Assembly: GCA_024698005.1 (NCBI GenBank)
Contig: JAILRW010000042.1
Coordinates: 1 to 62,001, forward strand
Reading direction: 5' to 3'
DNA length: 62,001 nucleotides
Origin: Sphaerochaetaceae bacterium
GTDB taxonomy: Bacteria; Spirochaetota; Spirochaetia; Sphaerochaetales; Sphaerochaetaceae
The position numbers were made by a program, and so were the translations under genes. Below, one piece after another: positions 25,226 to 34,201 of this stretch. The first letter of the stretch is position 1. Every line of letters begins with the position of its first letter. The notes under the pieces were generated by a model. It saw nothing but the letters and a program-made list of their open reading frames with translations, had not been told where the DNA came from and did not search any database.

Positions 25226-25762
25226 ATGAGAATAACCGGCGGACAGTATTGCAGAAGAAATATCGTGTGCCCACCGGGTGTTATACGCCCGGCAATGGAC
25301 AGGATGAGAGAATCTCTCTTTTCTATTCTTGGAGACCTTACAGGGTGCTCCTTTCTTGATCTATTTTCCGGCTCTGGTTGCGTTGCAATAGAAGCAGCAA
25401 GTAGAGGTGCGTCTCCTATCCATCTTGTTGAAATGGATAGAGGAAAGAAGGCAACTATCGAGAAGAACCTTTCCTTCGTAAATGAAGATAAGCACCTTTT
25501 TATGATGGATGTGAATAGATATATCTCCTCCTGCCTTCTAAGCTACGATATCGTCTACGCAGATCCTCCTTTCCCAATGGATGGAAAGGTCGAGCTTTCT
25601 GAAAAGATTGCAAATCGCCACATTGTCAAACCAGGAGGACTCTATATAATCCACTACCCTGCAGAGGAGCACGGCTCCTGGCCAGAAAAGATTGAAGGCT
25701 TCACCTTCAAGGATGAAAGGAAGTATGGCCGATCTCTGTTAAGGTTCTATAAGGCAGACTGA
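25226..25762 (+). CDS. rsmD: 16S rRNA (guanine966-N2)-methyltransferase RsmD
   Basis: A class I SAM methyltransferase of 178 residues. It opens with the family signature MRITGGQYCRR, then RPAMDRMRESLFSIL, the SAM loop LDLFSGSGCVAIEAASRG and the catalytic YADPPF motif. It methylates G966 of 16S rRNA in 30S assembly. Thirteen bases after recG and two before the thioesterase gene. Confidence 0.94.
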   Translation: MRITGGQYCRRNIVCPPGVIRPAMDRMRESLFSILGDLTGCSFLDLFSGSGCVAIEAASRGASPIHLVEMDRGKKATIEKNLSFVNEDKHLFMMDVNRYISSCLLSYDIVYADPPFPMDGKVELSEKIANRHIVKPGGLYIIHYPAEEHGSWPEKIEGFTFKDERKYGRSLLRFYKAD

Positions 25763-25764
25763 AT

Positions 25765-26601
25765 ATGTTAAAGGATGAAATAAGAATTGATGGTGAGAAT
25801 ATTGGTCACATAGATACCTACATAACCTCCTATGATACCGACTCACACTTCAACACAAAACTTTACAAGTACCAGGCCTCTGTACAGGAGGCGGCAGGTG
25901 CTCACGCATCTGCCAAGGGCATTGGTATTCCCCACCTTCAGAAGGAAGGTAAGACTTGGGTAATTGCCCGTTCGAGAATGGAAATCTACCACTATGGTGT
26001 TTGGGGCGACAAGCTTAATATCGTCACCTTCGTACAGAAGGCACAGGGACTGAATTGTCCTCGTGTTGTTGAGGCGTATGACCAGAATGGAAGGAAGCTT
26101 TTTTCTACAATGACCCGCTGGGCTATTATTGATATGAAAAATGGCAGACCGATGAGACCAACTGATATTGTCAATATCCTGGCTCCACCACCAGAAACCT
26201 ACTTCAAGGATATAAAGCTTCCAAATCTCATAGAAGTTCAGGATAAGTGCATACACACTCTTTCAACCTATGAGCCTCAGATAAGATATCTCGACACCGA
26301 TCCAAATAGACATGTCAACAATCTGACATATACTAACTGGATCGTTGAAGCGCTCCCTGACTCCTTCAATGACAAATACAAGCCTTCTCTTGTCGATGTA
26401 AGATGGATAAGACAGACCTACAAGGGAGAGAAAGTCATAGTTAGAACAAAAGCGGAATCAGAGAACGAGCTCGAGAAGGAAAATCCTAAACTATTCTTTG
26501 AAATATTCCGTCTTGAAGAAGATGGCACAGAGACCCAGGTATTTGAGGCCTGGACAGAATACAAGAAGCGAACTCTTCTCTCTGATAGATTAGATAGCTG
26601 A
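25765..26601 (+). CDS. Acyl-ACP thioesterase (FatA/FatB-like, TE14 family)
   Basis: Releases free fatty acids from acyl carrier protein. The 278 residues form two hot-dog domains. The catalytic signature DTDPNRHVNN (Asp179, Asn181, His183) lines up with the plant FatB DxNxHVNN motif. The N-terminal half contains the usual EAAGAHASAKG and a Trp/Arg-rich KTWVIARSRMEI strand. Bacterial members of this family can set acyl chain length for lipids. It follows rsmD by two bases, so it shares that operon although the functions are unrelated. Converges with slyX. Confidence 0.88.
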   Translation: MLKDEIRIDGENIGHIDTYITSYDTDSHFNTKLYKYQASVQEAAGAHASAKGIGIPHLQKEGKTWVIARSRMEIYHYGVWGDKLNIVTFVQKAQGLNCPRVVEAYDQNGRKLFSTMTRWAIIDMKNGRPMRPTDIVNILAPPPETYFKDIKLPNLIEVQDKCIHTLSTYEPQIRYLDTDPNRHVNNLTYTNWIVEALPDSFNDKYKPSLVDVRWIRQTYKGEKVIVRTKAESENELEKENPKLFFEIFRLEEDGTETQVFEAWTEYKKRTLLSDRLDS

Positions 26602-26603
26602 TA

Positions 26604-26837
26604 TCAATAGTGAGGAGGACGTCTGTTAGGCCTAGCCTCACCAGACTCCTCTATCAGCTCTTCTACCTTTTTTTTCAACTTCTGTAGCTGAATGAGCAGG
26701 CTATCAATACTTTTTTGATGTTCAATTACAACCTCATTAAGCTCAGCTACCTGTGCTTCTAGGTAAGCACACTTTATTTCAATCTTCTCAACTTCATCAT
26801 TCATATGCTGAATAATATTATCTAAATAACTTGCCAT
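26604..26837 (-). CDS. slyX: SlyX-family coiled-coil protein
   Basis: A 77-residue protein predicted as one long coiled coil (heptads across about 10-65), with the family hallmarks EVVIEHQKSIDSL and the C-terminal PPHY. Function is unknown; despite the name it has no established role in lysis. The ATG at 26837 lies within the -35 region of the divergent WYL regulator gene; upstream codons would add a Cys-rich non-conserved stretch and are left out. An internal ATG at 26804 is a second possibility. Confidence 0.75.
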   Translation of the reverse strand: MASYLDNIIQHMNDEVEKIEIKCAYLEAQVAELNEVVIEHQKSIDSLLIQLQKLKKKVEELIEESGEARPNRRPPHY

Positions 26838-26877
26838 GCAACAAAGACATGATATAATTCGGTTGCAGATTGTTGCA
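26831..26877 (+). promoter_or_regulatory. WYL-regulator promoter framed by a dyad
   Basis: TTGCCA (26831-26836), 16 bases and TATAAT (26853-26858) form a good promoter for the regulator gene. TGCAACAA (26837-26844) and TTGTTGCA (26870-26877) are perfect inverted copies on either side of the -10 box, with centres 33 bases apart, about three helical turns. This suits autoregulation by a dimer or tetramer. Confidence 0.55.
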
Positions 26878-26890
26878 AAAGGAGACTTAT

Positions 26891-27853
26891 ATGAAAGGCG
26901 AGAGAGTTGCACAGCTGGAACTTCTACTTAGAAGTCACCCTGAAGGTCTCAGAAGAGCAGAAATAGCAAGACGCCTAGGAGTTCATCGCTCCACAATAAG
27001 TCGCTATGTCGAGGATCTAAGTGAGCACATCGACATCTATGAAGAAAACAACTTAATCAAAATAAAGCAGAAGGACACAGATGAATCAGTTGCCCTATCT
27101 GTCTATGAATCCATTGCATTCAATATGTCTGCAGAGATGCTGGCACAGAGTACAGAATTCCAGAATCCTCATCTTGCGTCGGGACTAAGAAAGATTGCAA
27201 TGAACATGCGTTCCTATGCACCATCGGTCAGCGAGAACATTCTTCTTCTTGCCGAGAAAATCGAACAGGAAGCCAGAAGCAGCAAGGAAGAAGGCAGTAA
27301 TTATAATAAGATATTCGAAGTACTGGTCGACGCCTGGATCTCAGGAAGAATAGTAAGAGTCAATTCATCTGAAGAAGGAAAGGAAGAAATTGAGATTTCC
27401 CCTTACTTCATAGGATTCAGAGAGGGAGAGGCAGGAAGGCGCCCTATTACAGTTACTGGACGTCTTCGCCATACCAAGGAAATCATTACGATCGATATAA
27501 CGAAGATCAACAGTGCCATTATCCTTGATGAGACCTATACCATCCCTGATAACCTCAAACCTTTCAATATGGCAAAAAATGAGAAGAGCTACGATGCGAT
27601 CGACATGGTTCCTCTGAAACTAAAGCTTAAGGAAAAATCTGCGTTCAACTCTTTTAACGAGGTAGTGCATGGAACTCCTGAATTTATCAAGCAGGAAGAT
27701 GGAACTTTGATAGTCTCCTTTGAGGCTGAGAATTCTATCGATCTCATGATGCATCTTTTCCAGTGTGGAAGAGCTGCAGAGATAATCTCTCCTGCAAGCT
27801 ACAAGAATAAATACCTCTCATACCTAAAGGATGTTCTGGAAATTTACAAATAA
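26891..27853 (+). CDS. HTH-WYL domain transcriptional regulator
   Basis: A 320-residue regulator with an N-terminal DeoR/HTH_11 winged helix (about 1-55; GLRRAEIARRLGVHRSTISR is the helix-turn-helix) and a WYL-like ligand-binding domain (about 140-225) followed by a WCX extension. WYL proteins sense nucleotides or nucleic acids and often control stress or DNA-damage genes; the ligand here is unknown. The ATG at 26891 has AAAGGAGA upstream and is preferred to an earlier in-frame start. A dyad around its own promoter suggests autoregulation. It stands upstream of PFOR but has its own transcript. Confidence 0.82.
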   Translation: MKGERVAQLELLLRSHPEGLRRAEIARRLGVHRSTISRYVEDLSEHIDIYEENNLIKIKQKDTDESVALSVYESIAFNMSAEMLAQSTEFQNPHLASGLRKIAMNMRSYAPSVSENILLLAEKIEQEARSSKEEGSNYNKIFEVLVDAWISGRIVRVNSSEEGKEEIEISPYFIGFREGEAGRRPITVTGRLRHTKEIITIDITKINSAIILDETYTIPDNLKPFNMAKNEKSYDAIDMVPLKLKLKEKSAFNSFNEVVHGTPEFIKQEDGTLIVSFEAENSIDLMMHLFQCGRAAEIISPASYKNKYLSYLKDVLEIYK

Positions 27854-27868
27854 GGAAAACTATAGATT

Positions 27869-27884
27869 GTTAGCTATAGCTAAC
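27869..27884. promoter_or_regulatory. Perfect 16-base palindrome upstream of PFOR
   Basis: GTTAGCTATAGCTAAC is a perfect palindrome without a loop, between the WYL gene and the PFOR promoter, about 95 bases before the -35 box. It resembles a bacterial operator more than a terminator. The flanks TTG...TA recall Rex sites, but the half-site spacing is two bases too wide. Confidence 0.35.
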
Positions 27885-27979
27885 TATTTAAGTTGCAATA
27901 ACTTCTTTGTTTTTTTCATGAATTTTATACTTTTACCTAAAAAAAACTTTTCTTTTACCTCTCCATATTGTTTTTAAAT

Positions 27980-28008
27980 TTGCAAACACTTGAAAATGAG
28001 GTTATGCT
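27980..28008 (+). promoter_or_regulatory. PFOR promoter
   Basis: TTGCAA (27980-27985), exactly 17 bases and TATGCT (28003-28008) give a transcript with a leader of about 82 bases, unlike the leaderless genes in this window. Confidence 0.5.
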
Positions 28009-28097
28009 ACATGTAGTCGTGAAATCCAATTTATGCTGGGCTAGGATTGTTGTCTCGCTTTGGCATAAAAAATCAACAACAATTAAGGAGGCTTTTC

Positions 28098-31000
28098 ATG
28101 GCAAGAAAAATGAAATCCATGGATGGCAACAATGCTGCGGCTCACGTCAGTTATGCATTCTCTGAAGTAGCTGCAATCTATCCAATCACACCATCCAGCC
28201 CTATGGCCGACCTCGTTGACCAGTGGAGCGCAAACGGACTCAAGAACATTTTCGGCAATCAGGTCAAGGTAGTCGAAATGCAGTCCGAAGCAGGTGCAGC
28301 AGGTGCTGTACACGGTTCCCTCGGTGCAGGTGCTCTTACTACCACCTATACCGCTTCTCAGGGTCTTCTCCTCATGATTCCTAACATGTACAAGATTGCT
28401 GGTGAGCAGCTCCCTTGTGTATTCCATGTTAGTGCTAGAACCGTTTCTACTCAGGCTCTCAACATCTTCGGTGATCACTCCGACGTCATGGCTTGCCGCC
28501 AGACCGGTTTCGCAATGCTTTGTGAAGGTAACGTTCAGGAAGTTATGGACCTCGCTCCTGTTGCTCATCTCGCAGCTTTGACTGGTAAGGTTCCATTCCT
28601 CAACTTCTTCGACGGTTTCAGAACTTCCCATGAAATCCAGAAAATTGCAGTTTGGGATTTTGAAGACCTTAAGGACATGTGTGACATGGATGCAGTTAAG
28701 GCATTCAGAGAACACGCTCTCAACCCAGAGCACCCACACATGAGAGGTAGCCATGAAAATGGTGATATCTTCTTCCAGCACAGAGAATCCTGTAACAAGT
28801 TCTACGATGCTCTTCCAGAAGTCGTAGAGAAGTACATGGACAAGATCAATGCAAAGATTGGTACCGATTACAAGCTCTTCAACTACTATGGCGCTCCAGA
28901 TGCTGACAGAATCATCATCGCTATGGGTTCCATCTGTGACGTTGCTGACGAGGTTATTGACTACCTCAACGCACACGGTGAGAAGGTTGGTATCATCAAG
29001 GTCAGACTCTACAGACCATTTGCTGCTGACAGACTCCTCAAGGCTATCCCAGCTTCTGTTAAGAAGATTGCTGTTCTCGACAGAACCAAGGAGCCAGGTG
29101 CTCTTGGTGAACCACTCTACCTCGACGTTGTATCCGCTCTCGCAGAAGCAGGCAGAAGCAACCTCGTTGTTACTGGCGGTCGCTACGGTCTCGGTTCTAA
29201 GGACACCCCACCATCATCCGTATTCGCTATCTTCACCGACCTCGCAAAGGATCAGCCAAAGAAGAAGTTCACAATTGGTATCGTCGATGACGTTACTAAC
29301 CTCTCTCTCGAAGAGAACAAGGACTGTCCTAACACAGCTGCTCCTGGCACAATCGAATGTAAGTTCTGGGGTCTCGGTGGTGACGGTACCGTTGGTGCAA
29401 ACAAGAACTCCATCAAGATTATCGGTGACTACACCGACAAGTATGTACAGGCTTACTTCCAGTATGACTCCAAGAAGACTGGCGGTGTAACAATCTCTCA
29501 CCTCAGATTCGGTGATCATCCAATCAAGTCCCCATACTATGTAAACAAGGCTGACTTCGTAGCTTGTCACAACCCATCCTATGTCCAGAAGGGCTTCAAG
29601 ATGGTTCAGGACGTTAAGCCAAACGGTGTTTACATGATCAACTGTCAGTGGACTCCAGAAGAGCTCAACGAGCACATCGATGCAGCTTCAAAGAGATACA
29701 TTGCTAAGAATAACATCCAGCTCTACACAATCGATGCTATTGACCTCGCTCAGAAGATTGGCATGGGCAAGAGAACTAACACAATTCTCCAGTCCGCATT
29801 CTTCACCCTTGCTAAGGTTATGCCACAGGAAGAGGCTATCGAGCACATGAAGGAAAAGGCTAAGATCTCCTACTCCAAGAAGGGTATGGATATCGTAGAG
29901 ATGAACTACAAGGCAATCGACCTTGGTGCTACAGCATTCAAGAAGATCGACGTTCCAGCTGACTGGGCAGAAGCTACCAACAAGAAGGCAGCAGCAGCTC
30001 ACGAAGGCAAGGCAGAACTCGTCAAGATGGTTTCCAACATCCTCGATCCAGTCGACAAGATGGACGGCGACAGCCTCCCAGTATCCGCATTCATGGATCA
30101 CGTTGACGGTCAGTTCGAACTTGGTGCAGCAGCTTACGAGAAGAGAGGCGTTGCAGTTGCAGTTCCTACTTGGGAATCTTCCAAGTGTATCCAGTGTAAC
30201 CAGTGTGCTTATGTTTGTCCTCACGCAACAATCAGACCATTCGCTCTCACAGACGAAGAATCTAAGGCAGCTCCAGAGGTCACAAAGATTGTTCCTGTAA
30301 AGGCAGGCAAGGGCAAGGGCGTATATCAGTTCACACTCGCTATTTCCCCACTCGATTGTATGGGTTGTGGCGTTTGTGCAGGCGTATGTCCAGTTGGTGC
30401 TCTTACAATGGTTCCAATGGAAGGCGAGAAGCCACAGCAGGCAGCTTTCGATTACTGTGTTGCTAAGGTTTCTGATAAGACTGAGCTCCAGGACGCAACA
30501 GTCAAGGGCAGCCAGTTCATCCAGCCACTCCTCGAGTTCTCCGGCTCTTGTGCAGGTTGTGCTGAAACTTCCTATGCTAGACTTGTTACCCAGCTCTTCG
30601 GTGACAGAATGTACATCTCCAACGCAACAGGTTGTTCTTCAATTTGGGGCGGTCCAGCAGCTACATCTCCTTATACAACTAATAAGGAAGGACATGGTCC
30701 AGCTTGGTGTAACTCCCTCTTCGAGGATAACGCTGAACACGGTTTGGGTATGTTCATTGGTCAGGAGAAGATCAGACAGGATCTCGGCGCTGAAATCGAG
30801 AAGATCGCTTCTTCCGATAAGGCATCTGATAGCCTCAAGGCAGCAGCTCAGGCTTGGATCGATACCAAGAATGACGGCAGCAAGAACACTGCAGCTTCCA
30901 AGGCTCTCGTAGCTGAACTCGAGAAGACAGATTGTGACTGCGCTAAGGCAATCCTCGACAAGAAGGAATACCTCAACAAGAAGTCCGTATGGATCTTCGG

Positions 31001-31628
31001 TGGTGATGGTTGGGCATATGATATCGGTTACGGTGGTCTCGACCACGTACTTGCTTCCAAGATGGATGTCAACGTATTCGTATTCGATACCGAAGTTTAC
31101 TCCAACACCGGTGGACAGGCTTCCAAGGCATCTAACCTCGGTCAGGTTGCACAGTTCGCAGCTGCAGGTAAGGATGTAAAGAAGAAGTCTCTCTCCGAGA
31201 TCGCAATGCAGTATGGCTATGTATATGTTGCTCAGATTGCTATGGGTGCTAATCCAAACCAGACAATCAAGGCAATTACAGAAGCTGAAGCTTACAATGG
31301 CCCATCTCTCATCATCGGTTACGCACCATGTGAGATGCACTCCATCAAGGGCGGTATGACTAACTGCCAGAAGGAAATGAAGAAGGCTGTTGATTGCGGT
31401 TACTGGAACCTCTTCAGATATAACCCAAGTGCTCCTAAGAAGTTCACTCTCGATTCCAAGGCTCCAGCTGGCGGATATCAGGAGTTCCTCATGAACGAAG
31501 CTAGATATAGCAGACTCACAAGAGAATTCCCACAGAGAGCAGACGTTCTCTTCAAGCTCAACGAGGAAGAAGCTAAGCTTAGATACAACCACCTTGTTAA
31601 GCTCGTAGATATGTATGCTGATGCATAA
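28098..31628 (+). CDS. nifJ: Pyruvate:ferredoxin (flavodoxin) oxidoreductase
   Basis: Oxidises pyruvate to acetyl-CoA and CO2 while reducing ferredoxin, the central step of anaerobic sugar fermentation. The single 1176-residue chain has the full domain order: pyruvate-binding domain I (YPITPSSPMAD near the N-terminus), domain II, EKR domain, a two-cluster ferredoxin domain (CIQCNQCAYVCPHA and CMGCGVCAGVCPVGA), and the TPP domain with an additional cluster cysteine set (SGSCAGCAETSYA) and GDGWAYDIGYGG. The start has AAGGAGG six bases before the ATG. Codon use is very restricted (CTC, TCC, ATC, AAG, GGT), the mark of a highly expressed gene. It has its own promoter and terminator. Confidence 0.98.
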   Translation: MARKMKSMDGNNAAAHVSYAFSEVAAIYPITPSSPMADLVDQWSANGLKNIFGNQVKVVEMQSEAGAAGAVHGSLGAGALTTTYTASQGLLLMIPNMYKIAGEQLPCVFHVSARTVSTQALNIFGDHSDVMACRQTGFAMLCEGNVQEVMDLAPVAHLAALTGKVPFLNFFDGFRTSHEIQKIAVWDFEDLKDMCDMDAVKAFREHALNPEHPHMRGSHENGDIFFQHRESCNKFYDALPEVVEKYMDKINAKIGTDYKLFNYYGAPDADRIIIAMGSICDVADEVIDYLNAHGEKVGIIKVRLYRPFAADRLLKAIPASVKKIAVLDRTKEPGALGEPLYLDVVSALAEAGRSNLVVTGGRYGLGSKDTPPSSVFAIFTDLAKDQPKKKFTIGIVDDVTNLSLEENKDCPNTAAPGTIECKFWGLGGDGTVGANKNSIKIIGDYTDKYVQAYFQYDSKKTGGVTISHLRFGDHPIKSPYYVNKADFVACHNPSYVQKGFKMVQDVKPNGVYMINCQWTPEELNEHIDAASKRYIAKNNIQLYTIDAIDLAQKIGMGKRTNTILQSAFFTLAKVMPQEEAIEHMKEKAKISYSKKGMDIVEMNYKAIDLGATAFKKIDVPADWAEATNKKAAAAHEGKAELVKMVSNILDPVDKMDGDSLPVSAFMDHVDGQFELGAAAYEKRGVAVAVPTWESSKCIQCNQCAYVCPHATIRPFALTDEESKAAPEVTKIVPVKAGKGKGVYQFTLAISPLDCMGCGVCAGVCPVGALTMVPMEGEKPQQAAFDYCVAKVSDKTELQDATVKGSQFIQPLLEFSGSCAGCAETSYARLVTQLFGDRMYISNATGCSSIWGGPAATSPYTTNKEGHGPAWCNSLFEDNAEHGLGMFIGQEKIRQDLGAEIEKIASSDKASDSLKAAAQAWIDTKNDGSKNTAASKALVAELEKTDCDCAKAILDKKEYLNKKSVWIFGGDGWAYDIGYGGLDHVLASKMDVNVFVFDTEVYSNTGGQASKASNLGQVAQFAAAGKDVKKKSLSEIAMQYGYVYVAQIAMGANPNQTIKAITEAEAYNGPSLIIGYAPCEMHSIKGGMTNCQKEMKKAVDCGYWNLFRYNPSAPKKFTLDSKAPAGGYQEFLMNEARYSRLTREFPQRADVLFKLNEEEAKLRYNHLVKLVDMYADA

Positions 31629-31659
31629 GACTAATTAGAAGTCTCGAAATTGTTGTTTT

Positions 31660-31690
31660 CCCCCAGGCGACGAGTCTGGGGGAATTCTTT
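31660..31690 (+). terminator. PFOR terminator
   Basis: CCCCCAG (31660-31666), a nine-base loop and CTGGGGG (31676-31682) form a perfect stem followed by AATTCTTTTA. Confidence 0.8.
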
Positions 31691-31829
31691 TACCCAACTA
31701 CTCTCTTATTAACTGAATTATTCCTATGGTAAAGAAAGGGAGAATCTCAGCAAAAGAAGCCTATATTAATAAAGACGGAATGCAGTAACATTTGATTTTG
31801 GTCCTTTTGGAATAAAAGGAATCTTAAGA

Positions 31830-31860
31830 GCAAAAAAAAGGACCGGGAAAACCCGGCCCT
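31830..31860 (-). terminator. Terminator of the SDR dehydrogenase gene
   Basis: On the minus strand AGGGCCGGG, loop TTTT and CCCGGTCCT (plus 31839-31860) form a nine-pair stem with one G-U pair, followed by a run of T. Between this and the PFOR terminator, 31691-31829, I see no gene I can support. Confidence 0.8.
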
Positions 31861-31880
31861 GAACAATCTTATTGCTTGAC

Positions 31881-32681
31881 TTACTGTGGCTGCTTGCCAA
31901 TATAAGCAAGGATACCACCGTCGACATAGAGAACGTGTCCGTTGACGAAGTTAGAAGCTTCTGAAGCAAGGAATACTGCTGGACCCTGAAGGTCTTCTGG
32001 AGTACCCCATCTAGCTGCTGGAGTCTTGGAAACGATGAACTGGTCGAATGGGTGTCTAGAACCATCAGGCTGTCTCTCTCTGAGAGGAGCGGTCTGAGGA
32101 GTAGCAATATAGCCAGGTCCAATACCATTACACTGAATGTTGTGCTCGCCATACTCAGAACAGATGTTTCTGGTAAGCATCTTGAGACCACCCTTAGCTG
32201 CTGCATAAGCAGAAACGGTTTCTCTTCCGAGCTCAGACATCATAGAACAAATGTTGATGATCTTGCCGTGGCCCTGCTTGATCATTGCTGGGATGACAGC
32301 CTTAGCAACGATGAATGGAGCATTGAGGTCAACGTCGATAACCTGTCTGAACTGAGCAGCAGTCATTTCAATCATAGGGATTCTCTTGATGATACCTGCG
32401 TTGTTAACGAGGATGTCAATTTTGCCGAACTTCTCAAGGATCTTAGCTGTGACTTCCTGTACCTGCTCTTCGTTGGTAACGTCACAAACATAACCAGTAG
32501 CATCGATGCCATCTTCCTTATAGGAAGCAATACCCTTGTCAACGAGCTCCTGCTTGATGTCGTTGAAAACAATCTTTGCACCTGCTGTAGCATAAGCCTT
32601 AGCAATTGCCATACCGATTCCATAGGATGCGCCTGTAATCCAAGCTACTTTTCCCTCAAGGGAAAAATCCTTCATATTCAT
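31881..32681 (-). CDS. SDR dehydrogenase, gluconate 5-dehydrogenase/KduD-like
   Basis: A classical short-chain dehydrogenase of 266 residues. The nucleotide motif TGASYGIG, the NNAG motif, and the catalytic Ser (NICSMMS) and YAAAK tetrad residues are all present, along with the PGYIATPQTAPLRE segment found in gluconate 5-dehydrogenases and 2-deoxy-gluconate 3-dehydrogenases. It probably interconverts a keto-sugar acid and a sugar acid with NAD(P)H. The start has GGAGGG upstream. It is a single-gene transcript with its own terminator, and no uronate-pathway genes are adjacent, so the exact substrate stays open. Confidence 0.85.
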   Translation of the reverse strand: MNMKDFSLEGKVAWITGASYGIGMAIAKAYATAGAKIVFNDIKQELVDKGIASYKEDGIDATGYVCDVTNEEQVQEVTAKILEKFGKIDILVNNAGIIKRIPMIEMTAAQFRQVIDVDLNAPFIVAKAVIPAMIKQGHGKIINICSMMSELGRETVSAYAAAKGGLKMLTRNICSEYGEHNIQCNGIGPGYIATPQTAPLRERQPDGSRHPFDQFIVSKTPAARWGTPEDLQGPAVFLASEASNFVNGHVLYVDGGILAYIGKQPQ

Positions 32682-32810
32682 AATAGATACCCTCCATTAG
32701 ATGTCTTTGGTTTTCTTTCATTTTAAAGCAATTTTTTGGAATGAAAAACCTTATTTTTGAAATATTGTTTCATTTTTGTACAAATTATCCAATGCTGCAC
32801 TGATAGAAAA

Positions 32811-32835
32811 CAAAAGGCCTCCGATTAAAGAGGCC
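32811..32835 (-). terminator. gdhA terminator
   Basis: Minus-strand GGCCTC, an eight-base loop and GAGGCC (plus 32816-32835) are followed by TTTTGTTTTC. Confidence 0.75.
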
Positions 32836-32863
32836 AAAAGAGGAGAAAATCAATTACTCAACA

Positions 32864-34201
32864 TCAGTATCCGAGCAGGCACATTGCGTCAGCAACCTTC
32901 TTGAATCCTGCGATGTTAGCACCTTTTACATAGTTGATGTAGCCGTCAGCTTCTGTTCCTTCCTTTACACAAGATGCGTGGATGGAAGCCATTATATGCT
33001 TGAGCTTCTCATCAACCTCTTCTGCTCTCCAGGAAAGATGCTGGGCATTCTGGCTCATCTCAAGACCAGAAACTGCTACACCACCTGCATTTGCTGCCTT
33101 ACCAGGAGCAAATGGAATCTTGTTCTCGATATAGTATGCAGCTGCTTCTGCAGTACATCCCATATTAGAAGTTTCAATAACATACTTAACGCCATTCTTG
33201 ACCAAAGTCTTAGCATCTTCGAGACCCATCTCATTCTGGATTGCACATGGGAATGCCATATCAACAGGAACTTCCCAAGGCTTCTTTCCAGGAACGAAGG
33301 TAGCACCAAACTTCTGAGCATATGGTTTTACTACATCATTATTACTAGCTCTAAGCTGAAGCATGAAGGCCCACTTTTCTGGAGTGTTGATACCCTCTTC
33401 ATCGAGGATGTAGCCATCTGGACCGGAGATTGTGACAACCTTTGCTCCGAGCTGTGATGCCTTGACAGCTGCACCCCAACAGACATTACCGAAACCAGAG
33501 AGAGCTATTCTCTTGCCTTCGAAAGTGTCTCCATGGGCCTCAAGCATATTCTTTGCAAAATACATTGTTCCATAACCAGTAGCTTCAGGACGAACTAGGG
33601 AACCACCAAAGGTAAGACCCTTTCCTGTAAGAACACCAGTATTTTCATCTCTAATTCTCTTGTATTGGCCATACAGGAAACCAATCTCACGAGCACCTAC
33701 ACCAATATCACCTGCAGGGACATCTGTATCTGGACCAATATACTTCTGGAGCTCAGTCATGAATGAGCGGCAGAAACGAAGGATTTCAGCATCACTCTTT
33801 CCCTTTGGAGAGAAGTCTGAACCACCCTTTCCGCCTCCCATTGGAAGAGTTGTAAGGCTATTCTTGAAGGTCTGCTCGAAACCGAGGAATTTGAGAGTTC
33901 CGAGAGTTACGGACTGGTGGAAACGAAGACCGCCCTTATATGGACCAATTGCGTTGTTAAATTGGACCCTGTAGCCACGGTTGACCTGGATCTCTCCATG
34001 ATCATCTTCCCATTCTACCTTGAATGTAATTACACGATCTGGCTCTGTGATTCTGTCAAGAATCTTGTTCTTGAGATAGACAGGGTTGCTGTTGACAACA
34101 TCTATGACACTTTCGACAACTTCTCTGGTAGCCTGAATGAATTCTGGTTGAGCAGGGTTCTTCTTTTCGAGTTCGGCCATGAAACTATTAATTTCGTACA
34201 T
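32864..34201 (-). CDS. gdhA: NADP-specific glutamate dehydrogenase
   Basis: Forms glutamate from 2-oxoglutarate and ammonia, the main ammonium assimilation step here. The 445-residue hexameric type is recognised by PMGGGKGGSDF, the catalytic-Asp segment PAGDIGVGAREIG, GLTFGGSLVRPEATGYG and the Rossmann SGFGNVCWGAA. The short chain and the GGSDFSPKGKSD loop are those of bacterial NADP-dependent enzymes. The ATG has AAGGAG upstream. A consensus -35 TTGACA (minus, plus 34238-34243) lies in the AT-rich region ahead of it, which carries several repeats that could be operators. Confidence 0.96.
   Translation of the reverse strand: MYEINSFMAELEKKNPAQPEFIQATREVVESVIDVVNSNPVYLKNKILDRITEPDRVITFKVEWEDDHGEIQVNRGYRVQFNNAIGPYKGGLRFHQSVTLGTLKFLGFEQTFKNSLTTLPMGGGKGGSDFSPKGKSDAEILRFCRSFMTELQKYIGPDTDVPAGDIGVGAREIGFLYGQYKRIRDENTGVLTGKGLTFGGSLVRPEATGYGTMYFAKNMLEAHGDTFEGKRIALSGFGNVCWGAAVKASQLGAKVVTISGPDGYILDEEGINTPEKWAFMLQLRASNNDVVKPYAQKFGATFVPGKKPWEVPVDMAFPCAIQNEMGLEDAKTLVKNGVKYVIETSNMGCTAEAAAYYIENKIPFAPGKAANAGGVAVSGLEMSQNAQHLSWRAEEVDEKLKHIMASIHASCVKEGTEADGYINYVKGANIAGFKKVADAMCLLGY

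Noticed and set aside
27867-27886. Rex operator upstream of PFOR
   Set aside because: The half sites TTGTTA and TAACTA are separated by eight bases instead of six and the right half is imperfect, so only a generic palindrome is claimed.
28083-31592. Long open frames antisense to PFOR (about 150-317 codons)
   Set aside because: They come from the strongly biased codon use of PFOR, have no ribosome sites or recognisable motifs, and are rich in Cys/Val/Leu as expected of a shadow frame.
31726-31788. A 20-codon open frame between PFOR and the SDR gene (MVKKGRISAKEAYINKDGMQ)
   Set aside because: It has a lysine-rich start but no ribosome site or clear promoter, and one such short frame is expected by chance in this gap.
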